Shown here piece by piece: positions 47,861 through 61,357 of a stretch of 64,000 bases of DNA. This stretch comes from Vibrio porteresiae DSM 19223 (GTDB lineage Bacteria > Pseudomonadota > Gammaproteobacteria > Enterobacterales > Vibrionaceae), in contig NZ_AP024895.1 in assembly GCF_024347055.1 (NCBI RefSeq), forward strand, positions 310,001-374,000. Direction: 5' to 3'. The position numbers were made by a program, and so were the translations under genes. Positions within the stretch are counted from its first letter, which is position 1, and each line of letters starts with the position of its first letter. The notes under the pieces were generated by a model, which made no database searches, had not been told where the DNA came from, and was given only the letters and a program-made list of their open reading frames with translations.

Positions 47861-48310
47861 TTATTTAGAGGAGCATGACTGGCAAACACCATGTGACTCA
47901 ATGACATGGTTCTGAATGGTAAAGCCGTGCTTCTCCGCATTTTCTTCCAATAGAGCTACAAGAGTATCATTTTGCAGTTCAATAACGTTACCGCATTTGT
48001 CACATATCAATAGATGTGAGAAGTGCTTGTGAGCGTTACAGGAACAGCATGAGATAAAACTATTGGTAGACTCTACTCTATGAATAAAGCCTTGCTCCAT
48101 TAAAAAGTCGAGTGCACGGTAAACTGTAGGTGGCTTAGCTTGAGGTTCACTCTCTTTGAGATCTTCAAGAAGCTCGTAAGCACTAGACGCTTTTTTACTG
48201 GAACAAATCAGCTCAAAGACACGCTTACGTTGTGTAGTAAGTCTAACGCCTCTTGCTGCACAGATTTCTTCAACTTGCTGAGTTAGCTTTTTGTCCAAAT
48301 TTATCACCAT
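47861..48310 (-). CDS. zur: Zinc uptake regulator Zur (Fur family)
   Basis: A 149-residue Fur-family repressor of zinc-uptake genes. The winged helix includes RLTTQRKRVFELI and the strongly Zur-like AKPPTVYRALDFLMEQGFIHRVESTNSF. Two CxxC pairs form the structural zinc site: CDKCG in the middle and CQSC near the end. The EPQAKPPTVYRAL stretch separates it from Fur itself. No strong ribosome-binding site is seen before the ATG. It is divergent from dusA. Confidence 0.93.
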   Translation of the reverse strand: MVINLDKKLTQQVEEICAARGVRLTTQRKRVFELICSSKKASSAYELLEDLKESEPQAKPPTVYRALDFLMEQGFIHRVESTNSFISCCSCNAHKHFSHLLICDKCGNVIELQNDTLVALLEENAEKHGFTIQNHVIESHGVCQSCSSK

Positions 48311-48699
48311 TGCTGTTGGACTCTAGTAATCATATACCATTTCACGATGAATATCGTTTCGCATTAGAGAAATAGCAGAGCTTTATTCAATCACTAACAT
48401 CGATATTCTCATCGATAAGGGCAAATGGAGTCACTTTGATGATCGAACAATACCATTTATCAGTCAATTACGATATGACTAAAGTTATATGCTGTCACAA
48501 GGTTGTGATGGAATGCCGCTCTCAAACAACGTTACCAGTAGTGAAGAGTGATATTTGTTCTGCACGAGCGATGTTCAGTGTGTATAATTCGCCGATGATA
48601 AAGGTGCCTAGGCACTTTTGAGAGTTTTTGAGTAGCGATGATCTAAAAGCTTTTTGAGCATGATGATCCTCCCTAAAAGTGAATAATTGAGGTACATCA
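48311..48699. other. 389-base intergenic region between zur and dusA
   Basis: No convincing gene. A 61-codon frame (48436-48621) has no ribosome-binding site and no recognisable sequence. The right half holds a TATAAT at 48583-48588 and, right after it, the hairpin AAAGGTGCC-TA-GGCACTTTT followed by a T-run (to about 48628). The left half shows nothing distinctive. Confidence 0.6.
48583..48628 (+). promoter_or_regulatory. Consensus -10 followed at once by a terminator-like hairpin, upstream of dusA
   Basis: TATAAT at 48583-48588, no clear -35 (best TGCACG with a 16-base spacer). A transcript would begin within a few bases of the hairpin GGTGCCTAGGCAC and its T-tract. It could be a leader hairpin or a very short RNA. 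Confidence 0.35.
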
Positions 48700-49707
48700 G
48701 TGTCAACACCTGATATTACGAAAGACTTTGTTATGCAGCGATTGTCTGTTGCGCCAATGCTCGATTGGACGGACCGTCATTGTCGTTATTTCCACCGTCT
48801 AATGACGTCTCAAACATTGCTGTATACCGAGATGGTAACGACGGGGGCAATCATTCATGGCAAAGGCGACTTTCTTGCGTATAACGAGCAAGAACATCCG
48901 CTTGCTTTGCAATTAGGTGGTTCTAACCCAGTCGATCTAGCGCACTGTGCTAAGTTAGCTCAAGAGCGTGGATACGATGAAGTGAACTTAAACGTAGGTT
49001 GTCCCTCAGATCGCGTCCAAAATGGTCGCTTTGGTGCATGTTTAATGGCTGAAGCAGAGTTGGTGGCTGAATGCGTTGCGGCGATGAAAGCGGTGGTCGA
49101 TATTCCTGTCACGGTGAAAACTCGTATCGGTATTGATGATTTGGACTCTTATGAGTTTCTGACCAACTTTATCGCAACAGTGGCCGATAAAGGTGGTTGT
49201 GAGCAATTTACTATCCATGCTCGTAAAGCGTGGTTAAGTGGCTTAAGTCCAAAAGAGAATCGTGAAATTCCGCCTTTGGATTACCCACGTGCATATCAAA
49301 TCAAACAAGACTTTCCACAGCTGACGATTGCTATTAACGGTGGTGTGAAAACGCTCGAGGAAGCCAAAGAGCATCTGACGCATCTAGATGGTGTGATGAT
49401 CGGTCGTGAAGCGTATCAAAATCCTTATATTTTGGCCCTTGTAGACCAAGAGATTTTTGGTTTGAACACGCCAGTGAAGAAACGCTCTGATATCGTCAAA
49501 GAAATGTATCCGTACATCGAGGCATGTTTATCTAATGGTAGTTATTTAGGGCACATTACTCGTCATATGTTGGGTATATTCCAAAATATGCCAGGGGCAC
49601 GTCAATGGCGTCGACATATTAGTGAGAATGCCCACAAGCCAGGAGCTGGTATCGAAGTGTTAGAGCAAGCCTTGGCGAAAATTCCTTACCAAGAATTGGA
49701 TGTGTGA
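48700..49707 (+). CDS. dusA: tRNA-dihydrouridine(20/20a) synthase
   Basis: A 335-residue FMN enzyme that reduces uridines 20 and 20a in the tRNA D loop. RLSVAPMLDWTDRHCRYF is the FMN-binding start, NVGCPSDRVQNGRFGACLM carries the catalytic cysteine, and HARKAWLSGLSPKENR is the DusA signature. Start is GTG with GAGG upstream; an ATG 11 codons later is possible. A strong terminator follows, then pspG, as in E. coli. Confidence 0.96.
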   Translation: MSTPDITKDFVMQRLSVAPMLDWTDRHCRYFHRLMTSQTLLYTEMVTTGAIIHGKGDFLAYNEQEHPLALQLGGSNPVDLAHCAKLAQERGYDEVNLNVGCPSDRVQNGRFGACLMAEAELVAECVAAMKAVVDIPVTVKTRIGIDDLDSYEFLTNFIATVADKGGCEQFTIHARKAWLSGLSPKENREIPPLDYPRAYQIKQDFPQLTIAINGGVKTLEEAKEHLTHLDGVMIGREAYQNPYILALVDQEIFGLNTPVKKRSDIVKEMYPYIEACLSNGSYLGHITRHMLGIFQNMPGARQWRRHISENAHKPGAGIEVLEQALAKIPYQELDV

Positions 49708-49738
49708 TCTCGATTCATAAAATATTGAATGTATAAAA

Positions 49739-49775
49739 AGAAGAAGCCAATCCCATTAAGGGATTGGCTTCTTCT
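49739..49775 (+). terminator. Intrinsic terminator after dusA
   Basis: AAGAAGCCAATCCC, a five-base loop and GGGATTGGCTTCTT: 14 pairs, the outer part A/T-rich. Confidence 0.85.
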
Positions 49776-49854
49776 CATTTAGAATGCGCTTCTACAAAAA
49801 TATGACTGAGAACAGAATTAACTGTTCCAATAAAGAACGTTAGAGGGCGATTAC

Positions 49855-50058
49855 ATGTACGCGGCTATTTTTTTATTTTCCTTTTTTGCAACGCTTTGGA
49901 GCTTGGGGATCAGTAAGTTAAACTTGATGCTCTCTTTGGCTGTTGCACTAGCGGTAGTGTTTCTACTCAGTATGTTAGGCACAGTTTTTAAAATTTTGCC
50001 TTGGCTCATTTTGGTTTGTGCGGGCATATGGCTATATCGCCGCTATGGGAGAGCCTGA
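49855..50058 (+). CDS. pspG: PspG-like phage-shock membrane protein
   Basis: A 67-residue protein with three close hydrophobic segments and the C-terminal IKLLPWL-like stretch VFKILPWLILVCAGIWLYRR, similar to E. coli PspG. The position after dusA is the same as in E. coli. PspG is an effector of the phage-shock response to inner-membrane stress, driven by PspF and sigma-54. I could not find a clear sigma-54 site in the 80 bases upstream, so regulation is unconfirmed. It is a little shorter than E. coli PspG (80). Confidence 0.75.
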   Translation: MYAAIFLFSFFATLWSLGISKLNLMLSLAVALAVVFLLSMLGTVFKILPWLILVCAGIWLYRRYGRA

Positions 50059-50155
50059 TCGCATAATCTCTTATCACGCAGCAGCTCACTTTCTTTTCAC
50101 TATACTGGTACTTAGATACAAGGAACAGTAACTAAAGAAAGCATGGAGTTCAGTG

Positions 50156-50827
50156 ATGCATAAATTCTATGTGCACTCTATTTTTTGGATACCTTTATTG
50201 TGCTCTTCTCCTGTCTGGGGGGCTGATAGCTTTTACTCTGGACAAGTAGGAACCGATGTTTGGATGGCAGAAACAAAGGGGGCGGGTGAGGAAACTGATC
50301 CCTCCAATGTGCCCTCTTTATATATCGCGTTTGAACATCAGTTTCCTGTTCTGCCAAACCTAGCTTTCCATTACACGAATTTAGTTGAAGACGATGTTGC
50401 TTATGATCGTTATAGCTACCTATTTTACTATCATGCTTTAGATACCGATTTGTATCGCTTGGATACAGGGATTAACGTATCTCGCTTCAAAGATGGTAAG
50501 TATATTGGTGTTAACCAACAGACCTATCATTTCAATGCGACAACTGTGACCTTTCATGCGTATGCGCAGGTAGCGATTCCTTATACTTTGCTCGATGCAT
50601 TTGCAGAAACCGATATAGCTCATTTGGGGGGCGATAATTTACGGTATCGCGATACGTCTCTCGGAGTTCAATGGCAAACGCCAATCAACATGGGAACGTT
50701 AGTATTACGAGCAGGGTATCGAGAAGCAAAGGTGGAGTTGAATGACAGTGATATACCTAGTGTCTTAAGCGATCCTGAATCAATAAAATCGTCAGGTTGG
50801 TTTGTCGGTGTGCGGGTCGTTTTCTAG
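50156..50827 (+). CDS. TIGR04219/YfaZ-type outer-membrane beta-barrel protein
   Basis: A 223-residue outer-membrane protein with a signal peptide (about 1-22, cut near VWGA) and many short amphipathic strands ending in GWFVGVRVVF, a terminal Phe. DVWMAETKG and the LGVQWQTPINMGTLVLRAGYRE end region fit the small barrel family TIGR04219 as I recall it. Function unknown. GGAG precedes the ATG; an in-frame GTG one codon earlier is possible. It stands alone. Confidence 0.72.
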   Translation: MHKFYVHSIFWIPLLCSSPVWGADSFYSGQVGTDVWMAETKGAGEETDPSNVPSLYIAFEHQFPVLPNLAFHYTNLVEDDVAYDRYSYLFYYHALDTDLYRLDTGINVSRFKDGKYIGVNQQTYHFNATTVTFHAYAQVAIPYTLLDAFAETDIAHLGGDNLRYRDTSLGVQWQTPINMGTLVLRAGYREAKVELNDSDIPSVLSDPESIKSSGWFVGVRVVF

Positions 50828-50941
50828 TTCGACACAACAAGCCTTGAATTAACTATTGTTGCTTTTATAAATAAACTGGATTTTATTGTCGACCTAGACC
50901 ATCTTTATTCTAACAGTGCTGGTGGATAGGGTGGGCAAGAG

Positions 50942-51178
50942 ATGACGATTACCGAACTTAGATCGCTGTTTCAAGATAAGCAGCTTATCGAAGCAATTAT
51001 CGAACCTTCTACTCAAGATGGCGCTTGGATTGTTGAGTTTCGCCATCAGCGAGGCGGTTTTGTCTTGTTAACCGATGCGACCGGCAGCGAATGTCAATAC
51101 GACAACTTGGATTTGGCATCTGAATCAGCCATGGCTGTGGGTTTTAATCAGGTCAGGGTTGAATCACGCGAATTTTGA
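50942..51178 (+). CDS. Small conserved hypothetical protein
   Basis: A 78-residue acidic protein without signal peptide, membrane segment or recognised motif. Its composition and codon use match the neighbours. Similar small proteins are sometimes named as plasmid replication/partition-related, but I see nothing here that supports a function. The gene lies 111 bases before cysJ on the same strand. Confidence 0.65.
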   Translation: MTITELRSLFQDKQLIEAIIEPSTQDGAWIVEFRHQRGGFVLLTDATGSECQYDNLDLASESAMAVGFNQVRVESREF

Positions 51179-51289
51179 TTTACAAGTTTATTTCTTCCAA
51201 AAAGTTATAAAACATACCTATCTATTCTTTCTTGTTATTTAGATGAGTGGTTAATCTATCGTCACGCAATGAATATGGAAGTCGTGACA

Positions 51290-53104
51290 ATGTCTTCAGG
51301 AAACACCACATCAAAAGAAATAGCTGGTCTAGCGAGTCCTCTAAATGATTTGCAACTTAATCAGTTGCAACAAACCGTTTCGCAACTCTCATCGACACAA
51401 TTAGCGTGGGTGAGTGGTTATTTTTGGGGATTAAGTCAATCGTCGAACGTAGCGATTGCACCATCTACTCAAGCCGCTGTAACACCAGCTGGCAAACTCA
51501 CTATTATTTATGCGTCTCAAACTGGTAACGCAAAAGGCGTAGCTCAAGCGTTAAAAGAACAAGCTAGTACCGCTGGTATTCCAGTCTCTCTTGTAGATGC
51601 AAGTGATTATAAAGGTAAAGACCTAGCGAAAGAGACCCACGTTATCATCGTTTCATCAACCAATGGTGAAGGTGAAGCTCCTGATAATGCGTTAGCTCTG
51701 CATGAATTTCTTCAATCGAAGAAAGCACCTAAGTTACCGAACCTACAATATGGCGTGTTGGCTCTAGGCGATTCTAGCTATGAGTTCTTTTGTCAAACGG
51801 GTAAAGACTTCGACTCATTCTTAGAAAAACTGGGTGCAAAACGTTTTATCGATCGTGTCGATTGCGACGTTGATTATGATGCGCCAGCACAAGAGTGGTC
51901 GGCTAAAGCGATCGCTGTGGTAAAAGAAACATTGGCAAGCGCTGCTCCAAGTATCGCTACCGCTTCTGCTACTCAGAGTGAGACTCACTCGGAATACACT
52001 AAACAGAAACCGTTTAGTGCTAGTTTACTGACGAATCAGAAGATCACTGGTCGCGATTCAGGTAAAGATGTGCGCCATATCGAAATTGATTTATCTGATT
52101 CAGGCATCCGTTACCAGCCCGGTGATGCACTTGGTGTTTGGTATGAAAACTCTTCTGAGTTAGCGAATGAAATTCTCAGTGCGGTAGGCCTTTCTGGTGT
52201 GGAAAGTGTCGATGTGGATGATGAAAGCTTATCTATCCATAGTGCACTTGTGTCTAAGTTCGAAATTACAGCTGCCAACCCTCAATTTATCAATAAATTG
52301 AGTGAGCTGGTAGACAATGCAGATTTACAAAAGCTGGTGGCTGATAAAGACGAGCTTCGCGATTTCGCGAGCAAAACTCAGATTGTGGATGTACTACATC
52401 AATATCCAGTGACGCTTTCTGCTGAGCAGCTTGTCTCTTTATTACGTCGTTTAACTCCACGTTTGTACTCTATTGCATCAAGCCAAGCTGAAGTCGATGA
52501 AGAAGTTCACCTAACGGTCGGTGTGGTTGAATACGATTATGACGGCAAAGCTCGTCAAGGCGGCGCTTCCAGTTATTTAAGTCACCGTCTAGAAGAGGGT
52601 GATAATGTTAAGGTGTTCATCGAACACAATAATAATTTCAAATTACCTGAAGATGATAATGCTCCAATCATTATGGTTGGTCCTGGTACTGGTATTGCTC
52701 CGTTCCGTAGCTTCATTCAAGAGCGTGATAATCGTGGCGCGAGTGGAAAAAACTGGTTGTTCTTTGGGGATAGAACCTTTACGCAAGACTTCCTATATCA
52801 AGTCGAATGGCAGAAATATCTGAAAGATGGAGTTCTCTCTCGTCTCGATGTGGCCTTTAGTCGTGATCAACATGAAAAAGTCTATGTTCAACACCGAATT
52901 CTTGAAGAGGCGAAACAAGTTTGGCAGTGGATTCAAGAGGGAGCGTATATCTACATTTGTGGTGATGCGACTCGTATGGCCAAAGATGTTCACGATGCAT
53001 TGATCACTGTAGCCAAACAAGAAGGCGGTTTTACTCAGGAACAAGCTGAGGAATACCTAAATGAACTGCGTAAAGCGAAACGTTACCAAAGGGACGTATA
53101 CTAA
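51290..53104 (+). CDS. cysJ: Sulfite reductase [NADPH] flavoprotein alpha component
   Basis: A 604-residue flavoprotein that passes electrons from NADPH through FAD and FMN to the CysI hemoprotein. The order is a helical N-terminus, a flavodoxin domain (about 65-205; IYASQTGNAKGVAQAL, SSTNGEGEAPDNA, LGDSSYEFFCQTGKDFD), an FAD domain with RLYSIASSQ, then an NADPH domain with GPGTGIAPFRSF and CGDATRMAKDV. I choose the third in-frame Met, which has TGGAAG about nine bases upstream. Its stop overlaps the cysI start (TAATG). Confidence 0.97.
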   Translation: MSSGNTTSKEIAGLASPLNDLQLNQLQQTVSQLSSTQLAWVSGYFWGLSQSSNVAIAPSTQAAVTPAGKLTIIYASQTGNAKGVAQALKEQASTAGIPVSLVDASDYKGKDLAKETHVIIVSSTNGEGEAPDNALALHEFLQSKKAPKLPNLQYGVLALGDSSYEFFCQTGKDFDSFLEKLGAKRFIDRVDCDVDYDAPAQEWSAKAIAVVKETLASAAPSIATASATQSETHSEYTKQKPFSASLLTNQKITGRDSGKDVRHIEIDLSDSGIRYQPGDALGVWYENSSELANEILSAVGLSGVESVDVDDESLSIHSALVSKFEITAANPQFINKLSELVDNADLQKLVADKDELRDFASKTQIVDVLHQYPVTLSAEQLVSLLRRLTPRLYSIASSQAEVDEEVHLTVGVVEYDYDGKARQGGASSYLSHRLEEGDNVKVFIEHNNNFKLPEDDNAPIIMVGPGTGIAPFRSFIQERDNRGASGKNWLFFGDRTFTQDFLYQVEWQKYLKDGVLSRLDVAFSRDQHEKVYVQHRILEEAKQVWQWIQEGAYIYICGDATRMAKDVHDALITVAKQEGGFTQEQAEEYLNELRKAKRYQRDVY

Positions 53105-54837
53105 TGAGCATTAATCCAGAAACCAAAGTACAAGAAGTGTTAGGCGAGGTGCTTGGTCCACTTGCGGATAATGAGCGCTTTAAAGGCGAAAGTAACTTCT
53201 TACGCGGTACAATTGAACAAGATTTACAAGACAGAATTACGGGTGGATTCACTGCGGATAACTTTCAGTTAATTCGTTTCCACGGGATGTACCAACAAGA
53301 TGACCGTGATATTCGTGCTGAACGTGCGAAACAAAAACTTGAGCCGCTACATAATGTGATGCTACGTGCTCGTATGCCAGGTGGTGTCATTAAGCCTGAG
53401 CAATGGTTAGCGATCGATAAGTTTGCTGCTGAGCACACTATGTATGGAAGTATCCGTTTGACGACGCGTCAAACCTTCCAATTTCACGGTGTGCTTAAAC
53501 CAAACATTAAGATGATGCATAAAATGCTTCATCAAATTGGGATTGATTCTATTGCCACAGCAGGGGACGTTAACCGTAACGTGCTATGTACCACTAACCC
53601 AGTAGAGTCTGAGTTACATCAAGAAGCTTATGAGTGGGCGAAAAAGATCAGTGAGCATTTGCTTCCAAAGACGCGTGCTTATGCTGAGATTTGGCTAGAT
53701 GGTGAAAAACTAGAAGGACCAGATGAAGAGCCTATCTTGGGTAGCACTTATCTACCTCGTAAGTTCAAGACAACCGTTGTTATCCCGCCACAAAATGATG
53801 TGGATGTTCACGCGAACGATTTGAACTTCATTGCGATTGCTGATAACGGCAAGCTGGTGGGCTTTAACGTTCTTGTTGGTGGTGGTTTGGCGATGACTCA
53901 CGGAGATACATCAACGTATCCACGCCGTGCTGATGAGTTCGGTTATATCGCTTTAGAAAATACTCTTAAGATTGCCGAAGCTGTCGTAACCACACAACGA
54001 GATTGGGGTAACCGTTCCAATCGTAAAAATGCGAAAACTAAATACACATTAGACCGTGTCGGTATTGATGTGTTTAAAGCAGAAGTTGAGCGTCGAGCGG
54101 GTGTTCAATTTGAAGCTATTCGTCCATATGAATTTACTGGGCGCGGTGATCGTATCGGTTGGACGAAAGGTATTGATGGTAAATACCACTTAGCTCTGTT
54201 TATCGAAAATGGTCGTTTGTTGGATTACCCTGGCCGTCCACTGAAAACAGGTGTCGCCGAAATTGCGAAAATTCACCAAGGTGATTTCCGCATGACAGCT
54301 AACCAGAACTTGATCATTGCTGGTGTACCTGCTGAGCAAAAAGATGACATCGAACGTATTGCTCGTGAACACGGTTTGATGGATGACTCGGTTTCAGAGC
54401 AACGTAAGAACTCAATGGCTTGTGTGGCATTTCCTACTTGTCCTTTAGCGATGGCGGAAGCAGAACGTTTCTTACCTGATTTCGTTACCCAAGTGGAAGG
54501 TATTCTAGAAAAGAACGGTCTAGCAAAAGAAGACAATATTATTTTGCGTGTCACTGGCTGTCCAAATGGTTGTGGTCGTGCAATGTTGGCTGAAATTGGT
54601 TTAGTGGGGAAAGCGCCTGGTCGTTATAACCTTCATCTAGGTGGTAACCGTGCGGGTACTCGTATTCCTAAGATGTATAAAGAGAACATTACCGTTGATC
54701 AGATTTTGACTGATATTGATGAGCTGGTGGGACGCTGGGCAAAAGAACGCCTAGACGGTGAATGTTTTGGCGACTTCACTATCCGTGCAGGCATCATTCA
54801 AGAAGTGATCATTTCGAAGAGGGATTTCCATGCCTAA
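53104..54837 (+). CDS. cysI: Sulfite reductase [NADPH] hemoprotein beta component
   Basis: A 577-residue siroheme protein that reduces sulfite to sulfide with six electrons. The 4Fe-4S cluster ligands are the cysteines in MACVAFPTCPLA and TGCPNGCGRAML; the last cysteine also links to siroheme. The substrate-binding arginines and lysines (e.g. RLTTRQTFQFHG) are present. It overlaps cysJ by one base and cysH by eight, so the three form one operon. Confidence 0.98.
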   Translation: MSINPETKVQEVLGEVLGPLADNERFKGESNFLRGTIEQDLQDRITGGFTADNFQLIRFHGMYQQDDRDIRAERAKQKLEPLHNVMLRARMPGGVIKPEQWLAIDKFAAEHTMYGSIRLTTRQTFQFHGVLKPNIKMMHKMLHQIGIDSIATAGDVNRNVLCTTNPVESELHQEAYEWAKKISEHLLPKTRAYAEIWLDGEKLEGPDEEPILGSTYLPRKFKTTVVIPPQNDVDVHANDLNFIAIADNGKLVGFNVLVGGGLAMTHGDTSTYPRRADEFGYIALENTLKIAEAVVTTQRDWGNRSNRKNAKTKYTLDRVGIDVFKAEVERRAGVQFEAIRPYEFTGRGDRIGWTKGIDGKYHLALFIENGRLLDYPGRPLKTGVAEIAKIHQGDFRMTANQNLIIAGVPAEQKDDIERIAREHGLMDDSVSEQRKNSMACVAFPTCPLAMAEAERFLPDFVTQVEGILEKNGLAKEDNIILRVTGCPNGCGRAMLAEIGLVGKAPGRYNLHLGGNRAGTRIPKMYKENITVDQILTDIDELVGRWAKERLDGECFGDFTIRAGIIQEVIISKRDFHA

Positions 54838-55606
54838 TCATCAGCATTCTGTTCCAGAACTCGCTGAGCTGCTCTCTTTATCTAAGGCGGAGCGTACGCT
54901 TCGCCTGCAAGAGATAAATGAGTATTTAGAAACATTGACAGCTCAAGGGCGTGTTCGATGGGCGCTAGAAAATTTACCTGGTACTCATGCTTTATCTTCC
55001 AGTTTTGGTATTCAGGCTGCAGTTATGCTGCACCTAGTCTCTGTCGAGAAGAAAGACACACCAGTCATTTTGACTGACACAGGGTATCTGTTCCCAGAAA
55101 CTTATCGTTTTATCGATGAGTTAACCGAACGCTTAGGGTTAAATCTGCAAATATATAAAGCGGAACACTCTCCTGCATGGCAAGAGGCGCGTTACGGTAA
55201 ACTTTGGGAACAGGGGATCGAAGGTATTGAAAAGTACAATCACATTAATAAAGTAGAACCGATGCACCGAGCGTTGGATGAACTGCAAGTAAGTACTTGG
55301 TTCTCCGGTTTGCGTCATGAGCAATCTAAATCTCGTTCTAACTTACCTATCCTGGGAATTCAAAACGGCGTATTTAAATTCTTACCTATTGTGGACTGGA
55401 CCAATAAAGATGTTCACTACTATCTAAAAGAGTTTGATTTGCCATACCACCCATTATGGGATCAAGGATACTTATCCGTAGGTGATACTCACACGACTAG
55501 AAAGTGGGAACCGGGAATGAGTGAAGAAGAAACACGATTTTTTGGTTTGAAACGAGAATGTGGCCTTCATGAAGATGATCATGAACAACATGGTTCTGGT
55601 ATTTAA
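54830..55606 (+). CDS. cysH: Phosphoadenylyl-sulfate (PAPS) reductase
   Basis: A 258-residue enzyme that reduces PAPS to sulfite using thioredoxin. SSSFGIQAAVMLHL is the PP-loop; the single catalytic cysteine is in the KRECGLH motif near the C-terminus. There are no extra cysteine pairs, so it is the PAPS form without an iron-sulfur cluster. AAGAGGGA precedes the ATG. It completes the cysJIH operon, ending at a terminator. Confidence 0.97.
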   Translation: MPNHQHSVPELAELLSLSKAERTLRLQEINEYLETLTAQGRVRWALENLPGTHALSSSFGIQAAVMLHLVSVEKKDTPVILTDTGYLFPETYRFIDELTERLGLNLQIYKAEHSPAWQEARYGKLWEQGIEGIEKYNHINKVEPMHRALDELQVSTWFSGLRHEQSKSRSNLPILGIQNGVFKFLPIVDWTNKDVHYYLKEFDLPYHPLWDQGYLSVGDTHTTRKWEPGMSEEETRFFGLKRECGLHEDDHEQHGSGI

Positions 55607-55628
55607 TAGGAAATGCTCAAAAAAAGAG

Positions 55629-55661
55629 AAAAGAGGTATGTGATTCACAGCCTCTTTTTTT
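55629..55661 (+). terminator. Intrinsic terminator after cysH
   Basis: AAAAGAGG, TA, TGTG, an ATT loop, CACA, G and CCTCTTTT followed by more T. Confidence 0.85.
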
Positions 55662-55677
55662 ATTAGTGCTAGTTGAT

Positions 55678-55686
55678 TGTGGATAA
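55678..55686 (-). promoter_or_regulatory. Consensus DnaA box upstream of the first rRNA operon
   Basis: TGTGGATAA is an exact match to the strong DnaA-box consensus, about 108 bases before the -35 of the rRNA promoter. Confidence 0.5.
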
Positions 55687-55793
55687 CTCAGTGGAAAAGA
55701 TGTGCCTTAGATATGGGTAAAGTGGGATAAATAAAGCTTTGCTCGAGAATGCAGCACTTAACCGTTATTTTTGCAATTTTATGAAAAAAGCGC

Positions 55794-55821
55794 TTGCCAC
55801 TGTGAGAGAGATCTCTATAAT
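55794..55821 (+). promoter_or_regulatory. rRNA promoter P1 (operon 1)
   Basis: TTGCCA, 16 bases and TATAAT followed by the GC-rich discriminator GCCGCTCC, the arrangement of growth-rate and ppGpp-controlled rRNA P1 promoters. The AT-rich bases upstream could act as an UP element. Confidence 0.88.
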
Positions 55822-55909
55822 GCCGCTCCATCGACAGGGCAAGCGCTGACAAGCGTCAGAAGCAAAATGAGTCAAGTCGAAAGGTCAGAAAAAGAAATTT
55901 AAAAAGTGG

Positions 55910-55937
55910 TTGACACTGTTTTGAAAATCGATAGAAT
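55910..55937 (+). promoter_or_regulatory. rRNA promoter P2 (operon 1)
   Basis: TTGACA, 16 bases and TAGAAT, 116 bases downstream of P1. It has a GC-rich discriminator too. Confidence 0.82.
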
Positions 55938-55980
55938 GGCCGCCTCTTTCGCTGCGAAGTAACTCGCAAAGTTGAAAGCA

Positions 55981-55993
55981 AGCTCTTTAACAA
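55981..55993 (+). promoter_or_regulatory. boxA antitermination site, leader of operon 1
   Basis: AGCTCTTTAACAA, matching the Nus-factor boxA consensus TGCTCTTTAACAA in 12 of 13 positions. Confidence 0.85.
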
Positions 55994-56141
55994 TTTAAAC
56001 CTATCAATCTGTGTGGGCACTCGTTGATGATAATCATAGCTTCTTAGGAAGCAACATGGTTTCAATGAACTGAGTGACCAATTAAGTCTTCGGACTTAGC
56101 ACAGTCAATTTATTCAGTATTCATTGAGCCGAAAAAACTTT

Positions 56142-57684
<1,543 letters not shown>

Positions 57685-57793
57685 ATACGAAAGATTATTG
57701 CGATGAGTGTTCACACAGATTGATACGGTTTAATAAAAGAGAGCACCGCGTTAGATTCCTCTGCCCTCAGCCGATTGGCGCAGAGTATATTGT

Positions 57794-57869
57794 GTCCCGT
57801 TCGTCTAGAGGCCTAGGACACCGCCCTTTCACGGCGGTAACAGGGGTTCGACTCCCCTACGGGATACCA
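57794..57869 (+). tRNA. tRNA-Glu(TTC) in the 16S-23S spacer of operon 1
   Basis: A 76-base cloverleaf with anticodon loop CTTTCAC (anticodon TTC) and encoded CCA. The acceptor stem closes with a G1-T72 wobble rather than G-C, a small departure from the E. coli gene. Confidence 0.95.
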
Positions 57870-57922
57870 TCTTTAAGCACATTTGCTTAAGTGTTCTTAA
57901 AAATGGTTTCGAAAGAAATCTT

Positions 57923-57935
57923 TGCTCTTTAACAA
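57923..57935 (+). promoter_or_regulatory. boxA antitermination site, spacer of operon 1
   Basis: TGCTCTTTAACAA, a perfect match, between tRNA-Glu and 23S. The rest of this 329-base spacer (57870-58198) holds 23S processing sequence and the inserted hairpin at 58066-58102. Confidence 0.85.
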
Positions 57936-58198
57936 TTTGGAAAGCTGACAAAACAATGTTTTATTTCATTGAAATAGAAGATTGTTTGTAAAGTTCTCAA
58001 TTGTCTTCGTTAAGAAGACAAACAAAAACACATTCAAGTGTTCTTGGATTTACTTTTTAAGTAAACCTTTTGCTTCTGCTTTTTCAAAGCAGAGATAAGA
58101 GGAAAATTGAGTCCGGCAATATCGAGTCTGCAACATGTATAAAAATGCAGACAACCTTGGTGACTTGTTCATCAACTCGAAACTTTTTTGGGTTGTAT

Positions 58199-61085
<2,887 letters not shown>

Positions 61086-61169
61086 ACAACACCAAAAGGG
61101 TTTTGTAGGACTCGATTAAGACACTTGAATTGTGTTGAGACTTGAAACAGCTTTCTAAATTAAAGAATT

Positions 61170-61289
61170 TGCTTGGCGACCATAGCGATTTGGACCCACC
61201 TGATTCCATGCCGAACTCAGAAGTGAAACGAATTAGCGCCGATGGTAGTGTGGGGTTTCCCCATGTGAGAGTAGGACATCGCCAGGCTT
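61170..61289 (+). rRNA. rrf: 5S ribosomal RNA, operon 1
   Basis: About 120 bases, TGCTTGGCGACC to GCCAGGCTT, whose ends pair. It contains the conserved CCGAACTCAGAAGTGAAACG. End positions are approximate. Confidence 0.95.
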
Positions 61290-61297
61290 TAATCTCG

Positions 61298-61322
61298 CTT
61301 GCTTGATGAAACATCAAGCAAG
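61298..61322 (+). terminator. Perfect hairpin after the first 5S, without a T-run
   Basis: CTTGCTTGATG, an AAA loop and CATCAAGCAAG: 11 perfect pairs nine bases after 5S. The following bases (TCACCATAAAG) are not T-rich, so it may be a processing stem or a poor terminator. Confidence 0.45.
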
Positions 61323-61357
61323 TCACCATAAAGTTTTAAGTTAATTAGAATTTTATG

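Noticed and set aside
48436..48621. 61-codon open frame between zur and dusA
   Set aside because: No ribosome-binding site, no recognised motif, and it overlaps the -10 and hairpin.
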